Shown in pieces: positions 36,381 through 44,982 of a stretch of DNA of 64,000 bases. Every line of letters begins with the position of its first letter. Positions within the stretch are counted from its first letter, which is position 1. The notes below the pieces were generated by a model that was given only the letters and a program-made list of their open reading frames with translations, was not told the origin of the DNA and made no database searches. Source of the DNA: Bacillus sp. FJAT-42315 (GTDB lineage Bacteria; Bacillota; Bacilli; Bacillales; Domibacillaceae); NCBI RefSeq assembly GCF_002797375.1, contig NZ_KZ454941.1:220118-284117 (forward strand). Direction: 5' to 3'. A program made the translations under genes and the position numbers.

Positions 36381-37790
36381 ATGTTATTACGTTATTTTTA
36401 TGATGAGAAGTTAGCGCATGCGTCTTATTTAGTGGGATGTCAGAAGACGGGGGAGTCGGTCGTCATTGATGCGTCTCGTGATATTGAGCAATACATTGAA
36501 GTAGCGGAAAAGGAAGGGCTCAAGTTAACAGCGGCGGCTGAGACACATATTCATGCTGATTTTGTTGCTGGATCTCGCGAGATTGCCGATCGTTTTGGAG
36601 CGAAAATGTATGTGTCTGATGAAGGCGATGAAAACTGGAAGTATCAAAATCTTGAAAACATTGATCATCAACTGCTGAAAGATGGCGACAAATTTAAGAT
36701 TGGTAACTTAACGTTAGAAGCGATGCATACACCCGGTCATACACCTGAGAGTATTTCTTTTATCCTAACAGACAACGGTGGCGGTGCGGATCGTCCGATG
36801 GGTATTTTCACGGGTGACTTTGTGTTCGTTGGTGACGTCGGTCGTCCAGACTTGTTAGAGAAAGCGGCAGGTTATGAGGGCACAGCGGATGCAGGAGCGA
36901 AAGACATGTTTGTGTCGCTTGAGCGCTTTAAGCAGCTTCCTGATTACTTGCAAGTATGGCCAGCTCATGGGGCAGGTAGTGCTTGTGGTAAAGCATTAGG
37001 TGCTATTCCTTCTTCGACTGTCGGTTATGAAAAAATGTTCAACTGGGCATTGCAATTTGACGATGAAGCTGAGTTTGTGAAAGCATTGCTCGATGGTCAG
37101 CCAGAACCACCAAAATATTTCGCTGTGATGAAGCGTGTCAATAAAGTCGGTCCTGCTTTATTTAAAGATTTACAAGTACCAGTTGAAGCAACGGATGCTT
37201 CCGCTCTTCATGAATGGCTTGAAAATGATATGGTGATTGATACTCGTGCTTCTTCTGAGTTTGGTGAACGTCATATTGCGGGCACGATTAACATTCCATT
37301 CAATAAGTCTTTCACAAATTGGGCTGGCTGGCTTGTTAATTATGAAGCACCACTTTACTTGCTTATTGAAGAAGGAAATCTATCAGACATTTTAAAGGCG
37401 CTTCGTTCGATCGGTATCGACAACACCGTTGGTTACATGAATGTCAATGCCGCATTAGAGCAAGTATCTGAGCTTGAAAGCTATGAAAATATTGAACCAG
37501 CTGCAATTCAAGAAAAAGTGGAAAAAGGCGACATTCAAGTGCTTGACGTTCGCAATCAAACAGAGTGGGATGAAGGGCATATTGCTGGCGCGATCCATGT
37601 GATGCTCGGCACATTACCAGATCGCTTAGATGAAGTGCCGCAAGATCAACCGATTCTTGTTCAATGTGCTGCTGGTGGCCGTTCTGCTATCGCAGCAAGT
37701 GTGCTTCAAGCAAAAGGAATTAAAAACGTAACGAATCTGTTAGGTGGCTACTCACGTTGGAAGACAGATGTACTGGAAGCTGTAAAATAA
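36381..37790 (+). CDS. cstB: Persulfide dioxygenase-rhodanese fusion (CstB type)
   Basis: A 469-residue fusion. Residues 1-250 are a metallo-beta-lactamase fold with the non-heme iron motif THIHADF (His56, His58, Asp60), HTPGHTPES and GDVGRPDL, as in ETHE1-like persulfide dioxygenases. A degenerate rhodanese domain without an active cysteine (about 270-355) follows, then an active one (about 375-468) with Cys429 in QCAAGGRS. CstB of staphylococci has this exact build and turns persulfides into thiosulfate. It stands 62 bp after the DUF1641 gene, downstream of sqr, which makes the persulfide. AAAGGAG precedes the ATG. Confidence 0.92.
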   Translation: MLLRYFYDEKLAHASYLVGCQKTGESVVIDASRDIEQYIEVAEKEGLKLTAAAETHIHADFVAGSREIADRFGAKMYVSDEGDENWKYQNLENIDHQLLKDGDKFKIGNLTLEAMHTPGHTPESISFILTDNGGGADRPMGIFTGDFVFVGDVGRPDLLEKAAGYEGTADAGAKDMFVSLERFKQLPDYLQVWPAHGAGSACGKALGAIPSSTVGYEKMFNWALQFDDEAEFVKALLDGQPEPPKYFAVMKRVNKVGPALFKDLQVPVEATDASALHEWLENDMVIDTRASSEFGERHIAGTINIPFNKSFTNWAGWLVNYEAPLYLLIEEGNLSDILKALRSIGIDNTVGYMNVNAALEQVSELESYENIEPAAIQEKVEKGDIQVLDVRNQTEWDEGHIAGAIHVMLGTLPDRLDEVPQDQPILVQCAAGGRSAIAASVLQAKGIKNVTNLLGGYSRWKTDVLEAVK

Positions 37791-37800
37791 TTATTGATGA

Positions 37801-37834
37801 AACCGCCGGTGAAAATTTATCACTGGCGGCTTTT
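37801..37834 (+). terminator. Terminator after the sulfide operon
   Basis: Stem AACCGCCGGTGA / TCACTGGCGGC with one mismatch and a 7-nt loop, then TTTT. Confidence 0.85.
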
Positions 37835-37876
37835 CGTTTACAATAAAAGAAAGTGCTTTAGAAGGGAAATAGATCA

Positions 37877-38929
37877 ATGGAACAGTATCCTGTGGAACAA
37901 AAATATTTACACCAAATTTTTGAACATATTCAAGATGGGATCATCGTAATGAATCAAAATCGGGACATATTACTAATGAATCCAGCGGCCCATCGACTCA
38001 CAGGCTGGAACATTGGTGGTCAAGTTCCTTTTTGCTCTTATTGTCAAGAACGAAAAGTTTCTCATGGAGAAAATCGCTGTTATTTAATCGCAAGGAATGA
38101 AGTACCCTATTTTTTATCGCAAATGCCCGTTTATCATGGCAATGAGCTAGATGTGGAAATGAGTACAGCGTTAATTTATCAAGATCAAGACAGCCAAGAG
38201 AAAGAGTATTTACTTGTGCTTCGCGATCAAACATTACGGCAAAAAGAGGAAGAAGTCAGACTATCAAAAAAAGTGATTAAGCAGTTGATTGAAGCTCAGG
38301 AAAAAGAACATAAGCGTCTTGCTCATGAGCTACATGATGGGGTGAGCCAATCACTGTATACGATCTCAGTTGCTTTGCAGGCGATTGAATCAACAGTTGA
38401 AGATGCTCGTCTCCTTGACTATTTAAATGAGGTGAGAGCTGAATTAGACAAAGCGATGTCTGATATTAAAGCCTATTCTCATCAGCTTCGGCCAACGAGC
38501 TTAGATCGATTAGGGTTAGTATCCGCTTTAGAAACGCTCATTCAGTCTGTTGAATCTACCTCTCCTCTGTCCATCGCTTTTAAAACGAATATTAGTGGAC
38601 GTTTGCCGTCTGCAGTGGAAATCAATGTGTATCGTACCGTACAGGAAGCATTGCATAACATAGTGAAATACGCACAGGCACGCGAAGTGTACTTGTTTCT
38701 TTGGAAAGAACGGAAGCAGCTCATTGTTGAAGTGCATGATGATGGCGTCGGTTTTGATTTAGAGAAGGTAAAAGGCGGACTTGGTCTTGAACATATGCGG
38801 GAACGAATTGAGCAGTTAAATGGCCGCTTTTTCATTCAGTCAGCATCAGGTGAAGGCACACGAATTATGGCTACAATGATGATAGATGAAAGCGAGGCAA
38901 TCGCAAATGAAAGTGATGGTAGTCGATGA
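37877..38929 (+). CDS. PAS-domain sensor histidine kinase (NarX/NreB-like) with cysteine-rich PAS
   Basis: A 350-residue cytoplasmic kinase with no membrane segment. The PAS domain (about 10-120) carries CxxC and a third cysteine at 53, 56 and 68 (PFCSYCQERK ... NRCYL), a candidate metal or redox centre. Then a coiled linker, HisKA_3 with His153 in AHELHDGVSQ, and an HATPase domain ending in GGLGLEHMRERI. Soluble kinases of this type (NreB, AirS) bind an iron-sulfur cluster and sense oxygen or redox state. Placed right after the sulfide operon, it may sense sulfane sulfur or redox changes. The next gene is its response regulator. Confidence 0.87.
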   Translation: MEQYPVEQKYLHQIFEHIQDGIIVMNQNRDILLMNPAAHRLTGWNIGGQVPFCSYCQERKVSHGENRCYLIARNEVPYFLSQMPVYHGNELDVEMSTALIYQDQDSQEKEYLLVLRDQTLRQKEEEVRLSKKVIKQLIEAQEKEHKRLAHELHDGVSQSLYTISVALQAIESTVEDARLLDYLNEVRAELDKAMSDIKAYSHQLRPTSLDRLGLVSALETLIQSVESTSPLSIAFKTNISGRLPSAVEINVYRTVQEALHNIVKYAQAREVYLFLWKERKQLIVEVHDDGVGFDLEKVKGGLGLEHMRERIEQLNGRFFIQSASGEGTRIMATMMIDESEAIANESDGSR

Positions 38930-39542
38930 TCATGATTTAATAAGAAAAGGGATTATTTTACTTCTGGAAAATTATCAAGATATTGAAGTAACAGCTGATG
39001 CTGGAGATGGAAATGAAGCGTTGGTGTTAGCGATGCAAACGGAGCCGGATGTCGTCTTAATGGATATTTCGATGCCGAACGGACTCGATGGGTTCACAAC
39101 GACAAGGCAGCTTCTTTTGCAACAGCCGAACATTAAAGTTGTGCTGTTAACGATGCATGATGAAGAAGCTTACATTCGCAAAGCCATTCAATCAGGGGCA
39201 CACGGCTATATTTTAAAGAAGAGCCAAGGAAGCGAACTGCATGAAGCGCTCTATCATGTCTACCACGGGCGCCGTTATTACAACACGGACTTGAGTGAGG
39301 AACAGATTGAAAAGATGATGAAGGAAAAAGAAAAGCCTATCTCACCGTTAACTTTGCGAGAACAGGAAGTATTACGTTTAAACGTCCTTGGCTATACGAA
39401 TAAAGAAATTGCAGAAAAGTTGCACATTAGCACCAAAACCGTGGAAAATCATAAAGCAAATATGATGAACAAGCTAGGGCTAAAACAAAAACACGAAATG
39501 ATCCAATACGGGATTAAAAACTACTTCAGTGACATCCATTAA
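38907..39542 (+). CDS. NarL/FixJ-family response regulator
   Basis: A 211-residue regulator overlapping the kinase gene by 23 bases. The receiver domain has DDHD at the start, the phospho-acceptor Asp53 in LMDISMPNGLDG and the switch lysine in YILKKSQG. The C-terminal LuxR-type helix-turn-helix (about 145-205) reads LTLREQEVLRLNVLGYTNKEIAEKLHISTKTVENH in pieces. ATG at 38907 has GCGAGG upstream; an in-frame ATG at 38886 would add seven residues. It should control genes of the sulfide or redox response together with its kinase. Confidence 0.92.
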   Translation: MKVMVVDDHDLIRKGIILLLENYQDIEVTADAGDGNEALVLAMQTEPDVVLMDISMPNGLDGFTTTRQLLLQQPNIKVVLLTMHDEEAYIRKAIQSGAHGYILKKSQGSELHEALYHVYHGRRYYNTDLSEEQIEKMMKEKEKPISPLTLREQEVLRLNVLGYTNKEIAEKLHISTKTVENHKANMMNKLGLKQKHEMIQYGIKNYFSDIH

Positions 39543-39566
39543 CGCGGGGACGAGCCTCGCGTTTTT
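39543..39566 (+). terminator. Terminator after the kinase-regulator pair
   Basis: Stem CGCGGGG / CCTCGCG with one G-T pair, 5-nt loop, then five T, directly after the stop codon. Confidence 0.8.
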
Positions 39567-39576
39567 CTATTACGAG

Positions 39577-39590
39577 AGTGATCGATCACT
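39577..39590. promoter_or_regulatory. Perfect 14-bp palindrome AGTGATCGATCACT
   Basis: An uninterrupted inverted repeat about 80 bp upstream of the exporter-gene operator. It has operator size. Its centre differs from the TetR-type operators at 21147, though the arms AGTGAT are shared. Confidence 0.35.
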
Positions 39591-39660
39591 TCACCTATTT
39601 CAGTATTTTCTCTATTTCAACAGTTGAAACCTTCAATAAATTTTCATATTTACTACTTCG

Positions 39661-39678
39661 ATAGGGGAACCCCCCTAT
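39661..39678 (+). promoter_or_regulatory. CsoR/CstR-like palindrome ahead of the sulfite-exporter gene
   Basis: ATAGGGGAACCCCCCTAT, 16 of 18 identical to the site at 34429, and followed as there by a similar G-T-A-T-G-A-A sequence. A promoter TTGAAA-N17-TATTTA lies just before it, so a bound repressor would block transcription start. Confidence 0.65.
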
Positions 39679-39769
39679 GTATGAACGCTTCTTTTTTTTC
39701 TATACTGAAGTAGAAGTACAAACGTCAATCTATTTTTTACATAGTAAAAGGAGTACGGGAGGGGCACAA

Positions 39770-40546
39770 ATGGATCTCATGTATTGGGTTTTGATCTTTA
39801 TGATCGGTTTTATCGGTTCATTTATTTCTGGTATGGTCGGCATCGGTGGTTCGATTATTAAATACCCGATGTTGTTATATATTCCACCATTGCTTGGCTT
39901 TGCGGCATTTAGCGCGCATGAGGTATCTGGAATTAGTGCGGTTCAAGTGTTCTTTGCGACGATTGCAGGTGTGTGGGCGTATCGCAAAAGCGATTATTTA
40001 AATAAAAAATTAATTATATACATGGGGGGAGCGGTTCTCCTCGGTAGTTTTATCGGCGGCTTCGGTTCTGAAGGGCTGTCAGAAGAAGTCATCAATGTCG
40101 TGTACGGGATTCTTGCGGCATTAGCAGCCATTATGATGTTTGTTCCGAAGAAAAATCTCGATGATCGCCCAATGAGCGAAGTCACATTTAATGGCTGGCT
40201 CGCGGCGGCTCTAGCTTTTATTGTCGGAATCGGTGCGGGTATTGTCGGAGCAGCGGGAGCCTTTCTTTTAGTTCCAATTATGCTTGTTGTGTTGAAAATT
40301 CCAACGAGAATGACGATTGCTAGCTCCTTAGCCATTACTTTCATTTCCTCAATCGGCTCAACAGCTGGGAAGCTCATGACAGGGCAAGTGCTGTTTTGGC
40401 CGGCTGTAATCATGATTGTTGCGAGCGTCATCGCTTCACCGCTTGGAGCGAAAGCAGGACAAAAGATGAACACAAAAGTTTTACAATGGTTGCTGGCGAT
40501 TTTAATTGCGGCAACAGCGATTAAAATTTGGTTGGATATTTTATAA
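39770..40546 (+). CDS. TauE/SafE-family sulfite/sulfur-compound exporter
   Basis: A 258-residue membrane protein with seven to eight helices in two repeats; [13 protein letters not shown] and [13 protein letters not shown] are the paired TauE motifs. Members export sulfite, sulfoacetate or related ions. Controlled by the same type of operator as sqr and cstB, it likely clears sulfite formed by persulfide oxidation. GGGAGGGG precedes the ATG at 39770; the frame is open to 39677, through the promoter, and that part is not used. Confidence 0.88.
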   Translation: MDLMYWVLIFMIGFIGSFISGMVGIGGSIIKYPMLLYIPPLLGFAAFSAHEVSGISAVQVFFATIAGVWAYRKSDYLNKKLIIYMGGAVLLGSFIGGFGSEGLSEEVINVVYGILAALAAIMMFVPKKNLDDRPMSEVTFNGWLAAALAFIVGIGAGIVGAAGAFLLVPIMLVVLKIPTRMTIASSLAITFISSIGSTAGKLMTGQVLFWPAVIMIVASVIASPLGAKAGQKMNTKVLQWLLAILIAATAIKIWLDIL

Positions 40547-40550
40547 GAGA

Positions 40551-40586
40551 AAAAAGGAGACCTCTTTTTGCGGGGGTCTCCTTTTT
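40551..40586. terminator. Bidirectional terminator between exporter and NSS genes
   Basis: Perfect 12-bp stem AAAAAGGAGACC / GGTCTCCTTTTT with a 12-nt loop between convergent genes. Confidence 0.9.
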
Positions 40587-40591
40587 AGGTC

Positions 40592-41932
40592 TTAGCCAAC
40601 TAAACCAAGTGAGTTTAAAAAGACAACGATAATCGTTAGTGGTACGACCCATTTCATTAATAACTGCCAAGTCGTATAAGTGCTTGGAGCTAGCGATTGG
40701 CCGAGCATAAATTCTTGTTTGACGAGTTGTTGGTTCATCTTCCAAGCGATAAATAGGGCGATGAGCAAGTTGCCGAGCGGCAGCATGATGTTGCTGACAA
40801 GGTAGTCGGTTGCGTCAAAGACCGTTTTATCAAAAATCTTGACGTCTGCGGGCAGACTAGAAGAAAGCGCAGCAGGGATACCGGCAATAAACACCGTTAT
40901 ACCAGCGACCCAAGTGACCACTTTTCTTGATGCTCCATTTTCGAGAAAGGCGGCTACAATGATTTCTAATAAGCTGAAAGCAGACGTTAACGTCGCAAAT
41001 AAGAAGAGCAATAAGAACATAAATAAGAATAATTCGCCAAACGGCATTTGTGAAAATACAGACGGCAAAACGATGAAAAGAAGACCTGGTCCTGCTGTCG
41101 GCTCAAAGCCAAACGCAAAAACAACTGGAAAAATAGCAAGCCCTGCTAACACTGATACGAAAATATTCATTAACGCGACCGATCCGGCAGACGTTGGAAT
41201 GCTCACGTTTTTATTTAAATACGAGCTGTATGTCACCATGCACGAAAATCCAACTGCTAATGAGAAGAATGATTGTCCAAGCGCATAAAGCACTGCTTCA
41301 CCAGTAATTTTCGAAAAGTCTGGCTGTAGGAAAAAGCGAACGCCTTCCATTGCGCCATCTAATGTCAGTGAACGGATGACGAGCACGATAAAGAAGATAA
41401 ATAATAGCGGCATCATATATTTGCTCGCTTTTTCAATCCCATTTTGAATGCCAGATGCAATGACAACGATATTAATGAGTAAAAACGCTGCCAATCCACC
41501 GATCGTAATCATGGGGGAACTAGTAATTTGTCCGAACATTGCCCCGTAATCGGCACCGTTTCCAATCACTTTTCCACCAAGTGACATGACCGTGTAGGTG
41601 AGCACCCAGCCACCAACCACACTATAAAACGATAGCAATAGGAAGCAGCCAATGACACCCAATTTTCCGGTCACCGTCCAAAAGCTACTTGGCGCTAATT
41701 TTTTATAAGCACTGACCGCTTCTTTTCCAGAGCCGCGACCAATGATAAATTCTGAAATCAACATCGGCAAGCCGATTAATAGCGTAAATAATATAAAGAG
41801 AAGAAGAAAGGCGCCGCCGCCACTTTGTCCAGTTACGTACGGGAATTTCCAAATCGCTCCCAAACCGATCGCGGCTCCTGCTGATGATAAGATAAATCCG
41901 ATACGTGAGGACCATTGTTCTCTATTGTCCAT
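40592..41932 (-). CDS. Sodium-dependent NSS-family transporter, probably for tryptophan
   Basis: A 446-residue neurotransmitter:sodium symporter-family permease with eleven helices. Helix 1 shows the unwound sodium/substrate site AAIGLGAIWKFPYVTGQSGGGAF. Bacterial members move amino acids; TnaT of Symbiobacterium carries tryptophan. It is the last gene of the kynurenine operon, 18 bp after kynA, with GGAGGG before the ATG. That placement makes tryptophan uptake the most economical reading, though kynurenine or another aromatic is possible. Confidence 0.87.
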   Translation of the reverse strand: MDNREQWSSRIGFILSSAGAAIGLGAIWKFPYVTGQSGGGAFLLLFILFTLLIGLPMLISEFIIGRGSGKEAVSAYKKLAPSSFWTVTGKLGVIGCFLLLSFYSVVGGWVLTYTVMSLGGKVIGNGADYGAMFGQITSSPMITIGGLAAFLLINIVVIASGIQNGIEKASKYMMPLLFIFFIVLVIRSLTLDGAMEGVRFFLQPDFSKITGEAVLYALGQSFFSLAVGFSCMVTYSSYLNKNVSIPTSAGSVALMNIFVSVLAGLAIFPVVFAFGFEPTAGPGLLFIVLPSVFSQMPFGELFLFMFLLLFLFATLTSAFSLLEIIVAAFLENGASRKVVTWVAGITVFIAGIPAALSSSLPADVKIFDKTVFDATDYLVSNIMLPLGNLLIALFIAWKMNQQLVKQEFMLGQSLAPSTYTTWQLLMKWVVPLTIIVVFLNSLGLVG

Positions 41933-41950
41933 AAAATCCCTCCTGTTTCA

Positions 41951-42775
41951 TTAAAGCTTCGTGCGTAAATCCCAAAGCTCAGGAAAAAAGCGATGATCGA
42001 GCACTTTTTTCAAATATTGCACCCCCGATGATCCACCGGTTCCCATTTTAAAGCCGATAATTCGTTCGACCGTTTTCATATGGCGGAATCGCCATTGCTG
42101 TAGCCAGTCTTCAATATCGATTAGCTTTTCCGCCAGTTGATAGAGCGCCCAATGTTTTTCCACATCGGCATAGACTGAAAGCCAAGCCGCTTCAACCGTC
42201 GGGTCACCTGTATAAGTCACCGAATAATCGCGGCCGATTAAGTCTGGATTAATCGGAAAGCCGGCACGTGCCAATGCTTCGATCGCCGCATCATAAATGC
42301 TTGGGGCATGATAAGCTTTTTCTAATATATCATGAAGTTGCGGATCTTTTTGATAAATTGCTAAAATGTGCGCCGTTTTATAGCCGAGCAAAAATTCAAT
42401 TTGCCGGTATTGATAGGACTGAAATCCGGAAGCTTGGCCTAACTTTTCGCGAAACTCCATATATTCAGCTGGTGTTAACGTAGAGAGGACATCCCACGCT
42501 TGAATAATCTGCGTTTGAATTTTAGACACGCGGGCTAACATTTTAAAGGCAGGTTGTAGCTCATCTTGTGCAATAAGTTTAATCGCTGCTTCCATTTCAT
42601 GAATGATCAGCTTCATCCACAATTCGCTCACCTGATGAATGATGATAAAGAGCATTTCATCATGATGACCAGACAACCGATGTTGAGCGCTGAGTAGCTG
42701 ATCGAGCCCAAGATATTCTCCGTAGGTCATGTTGTTCGTGAAATCGGTATGAATCGATTTTTCATTCATTGTCAT
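41951..42775 (-). CDS. kynA: Tryptophan 2,3-dioxygenase
   Basis: A 274-residue heme enzyme that opens the indole ring of L-tryptophan to N-formylkynurenine. [33 protein letters not shown] and the substrate loop [11 protein letters not shown] are hallmarks, and the proximal heme histidine is expected in WRFRHMKTV. Its ATG lies within the end of kynB (14-base overlap), with AAAGGGG 8 bases before. Third gene of the kyn operon. Confidence 0.95.
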   Translation of the reverse strand: MTMNEKSIHTDFTNNMTYGEYLGLDQLLSAQHRLSGHHDEMLFIIIHQVSELWMKLIIHEMEAAIKLIAQDELQPAFKMLARVSKIQTQIIQAWDVLSTLTPAEYMEFREKLGQASGFQSYQYRQIEFLLGYKTAHILAIYQKDPQLHDILEKAYHAPSIYDAAIEALARAGFPINPDLIGRDYSVTYTGDPTVEAAWLSVYADVEKHWALYQLAEKLIDIEDWLQQWRFRHMKTVERIIGFKMGTGGSSGVQYLKKVLDHRFFPELWDLRTKL

Positions 42776-43418
42776 GTGATTTTCCCCTTTCTTCTACTGG
42801 TCGAATAACAGCTCGTACAGGGCTACCATCAGCCCCTTCAATTAATAGTGGTAACGCAGCCATCTCATACAACCCTGGTTCGACATGATCAAGTACAATG
42901 TTTTCTAAAATATGGACTCCGTTTTTGTGCAATGAATGATGAACCGCCATTTCTTTACTATTTAAATCATCCACTGAAGGGACATCTACTCCGAGTAAAC
43001 AAATTCCTTTTTCTTTTAAAAATGGGCCAAGTGCTGGATCAAGGGGAGTCACTTTCCCGGGAAATAATGTTGGCTCGCTCTTCGAAGTGGTTCGTAGCAG
43101 CAATCGTTCTGCTCCATCTAATGCGTAAGCCTCTAGCTGTTGCGGTCCAATAGAATCTAGGCTAGACGCATCGATCACTAGTGCTTTGCCGATAAAAATT
43201 TCAACGTCTAGTTGATGGATTTGTTTCCCTTCATTATCAAAGTGAAAAGGGGAATCAACATGAGTGCCAGTATGCAAGCTTGTTGTCATTTTTCCAATGT
43301 TGACGGAGCCTGTTTCTGCTTTTGTATAAGAAAGTTCATAGGAAAAAGGAATATCTCCCGGCCAATGAGCGATTCGGCTGTTGAGTGGCTGCGTAATATC
43401 GATCCACTTAGAACTCAT
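42762..43418 (-). CDS. kynB: Kynurenine formamidase
   Basis: A 218-residue metal-dependent cyclase-fold hydrolase that deformylates N-formylkynurenine. The metal site is seen in [13 protein letters not shown] (His49, His53, Asp55 and His59), and [18 protein letters not shown] is the second family motif. It shares one base with the end of kynU (TAATG) and overlaps kynA, so the three enzymes are translationally coupled. Confidence 0.94.
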   Translation of the reverse strand: MSSKWIDITQPLNSRIAHWPGDIPFSYELSYTKAETGSVNIGKMTTSLHTGTHVDSPFHFDNEGKQIHQLDVEIFIGKALVIDASSLDSIGPQQLEAYALDGAERLLLRTTSKSEPTLFPGKVTPLDPALGPFLKEKGICLLGVDVPSVDDLNSKEMAVHHSLHKNGVHILENIVLDHVEPGLYEMAALPLLIEGADGSPVRAVIRPVEERGKSHDNE

Positions 43419-44692
43419 TACGCGACCACATCCCGTTCATTTTTATATTGCTTATATTGCTCTGTTTCCATGATTTCTTTCAAGATTTGCACCGTCTGCC
43501 AAGCTTCTTCAAACGTGTTGTACAGAGCAACTGGTGCTAATCGAAGGCCATTAGGTGCTCGGAAATCAGGGATGACTTCATGAGCTTTTAACGCTTTGCA
43601 AATGCGTGCCGCTTCTATATGCTCAAGAAATAAGTGACCGCCGCGCTGACGATCATGGCGAGGATTCGCGATTGTGAAATGGAATTCCGCTAACTCATGC
43701 TCGATTAGTTCCATCATATAATTTGTCAGTTGCAATGATTTGTTGCGGATACGGTCGATGCCCGCTTCGTTAAACAGCTCCAATGCGCCAATTAATGGTG
43801 CTGTGCTTAAAATATGTGGCGTACCCATTTGATAAGCTCCGGCATGTTCAGCATGATCTAGATCCAATGTCATATCAAACTGCGTCTCTTTTTTTGAACC
43901 AAACCAGCCGGCAAGCCCCGGTACTTGACCAAAATGCTTCTTATTAACATAGAGCGCCGCCGTACTGCCAGGCCCGCCGTTTACATGTTTATAATTACAC
44001 CAAAAAGCAAAATCAACACCCCAACGACTTAACTCATGGGGAATCGAGCCAATTGAATGACAAAGGTCAAAGCCGATCAAAATTCCTCGCTCATGAGCCG
44101 CTTTTGTCAGCCGTTCCATATCCAGCACTTGTCCGCTGCGATACAGCACACCTGGTAAAATAATTAAGGCGATTTCCTCGGTCATTGCTACGATAATGTC
44201 TTCTTCTTTCAATAGTCGCCCATCCTCACTTTTAACAAGAACTAAATGCTCGGTAGGGGCGTAACCTCTTAATTGCAGTTGGCTCTTTAATGCATAAATA
44301 TCTGTTGGAAACGTCAGCTCATCGGCCAAAATTTTCGTTCGCTTTCCTTTTGGCTCATAAAAGCTAGCTACTAATTGATGGAGGTTAGAAGTAGTCGATC
44401 CCGTGACAATGACTTCTTCGGCATCCGATCCTGTAAGCATGATCATTTCTTCACTTAAAGATTCTGATAAATGGAACCACGGGTGCTTTCCCTGCGTCCA
44501 CCCATCAATTCCGTACTCCTTCCATGAGTGAAGCAAATCAAGCACAGCTCTTTCCGCTCGCTTAGACAGCAATCCAAGTGAATTCCCATCGAGATAAATC
44601 CGACCTGCCTTCAAATAAAATTCCTCACGAAAATGAGCTAACTCATCTTGCTGATCTAATGATTTCGCATACTCTTTTGAAAAAATGTTCAT
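43418..44692 (-). CDS. kynU: Kynureninase
   Basis: A 424-residue pyridoxal-phosphate enzyme that cleaves kynurenine to anthranilate and alanine. The Schiff-base lysine is Lys235 in [22 protein letters not shown] holds the cofactor-binding aspartate. It is the first gene of the operon, with GAGGAGGAGC before the ATG. The end products anthranilate and alanine could feed NAD synthesis elsewhere, iron-chelating quinolines or simple degradation; no 3-hydroxylating monooxygenase gene is nearby, which fits the short anthranilate route. Confidence 0.95.
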   Translation of the reverse strand: MNIFSKEYAKSLDQQDELAHFREEFYLKAGRIYLDGNSLGLLSKRAERAVLDLLHSWKEYGIDGWTQGKHPWFHLSESLSEEMIMLTGSDAEEVIVTGSTTSNLHQLVASFYEPKGKRTKILADELTFPTDIYALKSQLQLRGYAPTEHLVLVKSEDGRLLKEEDIIVAMTEEIALIILPGVLYRSGQVLDMERLTKAAHERGILIGFDLCHSIGSIPHELSRWGVDFAFWCNYKHVNGGPGSTAALYVNKKHFGQVPGLAGWFGSKKETQFDMTLDLDHAEHAGAYQMGTPHILSTAPLIGALELFNEAGIDRIRNKSLQLTNYMMELIEHELAEFHFTIANPRHDRQRGGHLFLEHIEAARICKALKAHEVIPDFRAPNGLRLAPVALYNTFEEAWQTVQILKEIMETEQYKQYKNERDVVA

Positions 44693-44814
44693 TTCGCTCC
44701 TCCTCGCACCTTAATATTCTTTCTATTCTGATAATAATTCATTTGAGGGGTGTGTGGCAATTCAGCGGAGTGAATGGGTTACTAATAAGGGAGAAATTTT
44801 GTCTAGTTGCCCCA

Positions 44815-44882
44815 TTTCCGATATTTCGGAAGTTTCCGTTATTCCGGAAAATAAACGTTTAATATTTCCGAAAAATAGGAAG
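44815..44882. promoter_or_regulatory. Three palindromic activator sites of the hydroxybutyrate operon
   Basis: Site 1 (44815-44832) and site 2 (44833-44850) are TTTCCG-N6-CGGAA(G/A), placed end to end with 18-bp period; site 3 (44865-44882) is TTTCCG-N6-AGGAAG, with one weaker arm. They lie 42-109 bp upstream of a sigma-54 promoter. The FIS-type helix-turn-helix of the activator at 47293 is the likely binding protein. Confidence 0.72.
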
Positions 44883-44923
44883 TTCATCGTTTGAGAAGAT
44901 TGGTATTTACATATTCTCAGTAT

Positions 44924-44940
44924 TTGGCATGGAATTTGCA
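44924..44940 (+). promoter_or_regulatory. Sigma-54 promoter of the hydroxybutyrate operon
   Basis: TTGGCATGGAATTTGCA fits YTGGCACGRNNNTTGCW with one change (C to T in the -24 block). It lies 43 bp upstream of the permease ATG. The operon is followed by a sigma-54 activator gene. Confidence 0.88.
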
Positions 44941-44982
44941 TTTTTAGTTAAAAGCAAGGACTAAAAACAAGGGGGTTGACGA

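Noticed and set aside
39994..40473. 159-codon minus-strand frame inside the TauE/SafE gene
   Set aside because: Shadow of the exporter gene in the opposite strand, without ribosome site or recognisable family.
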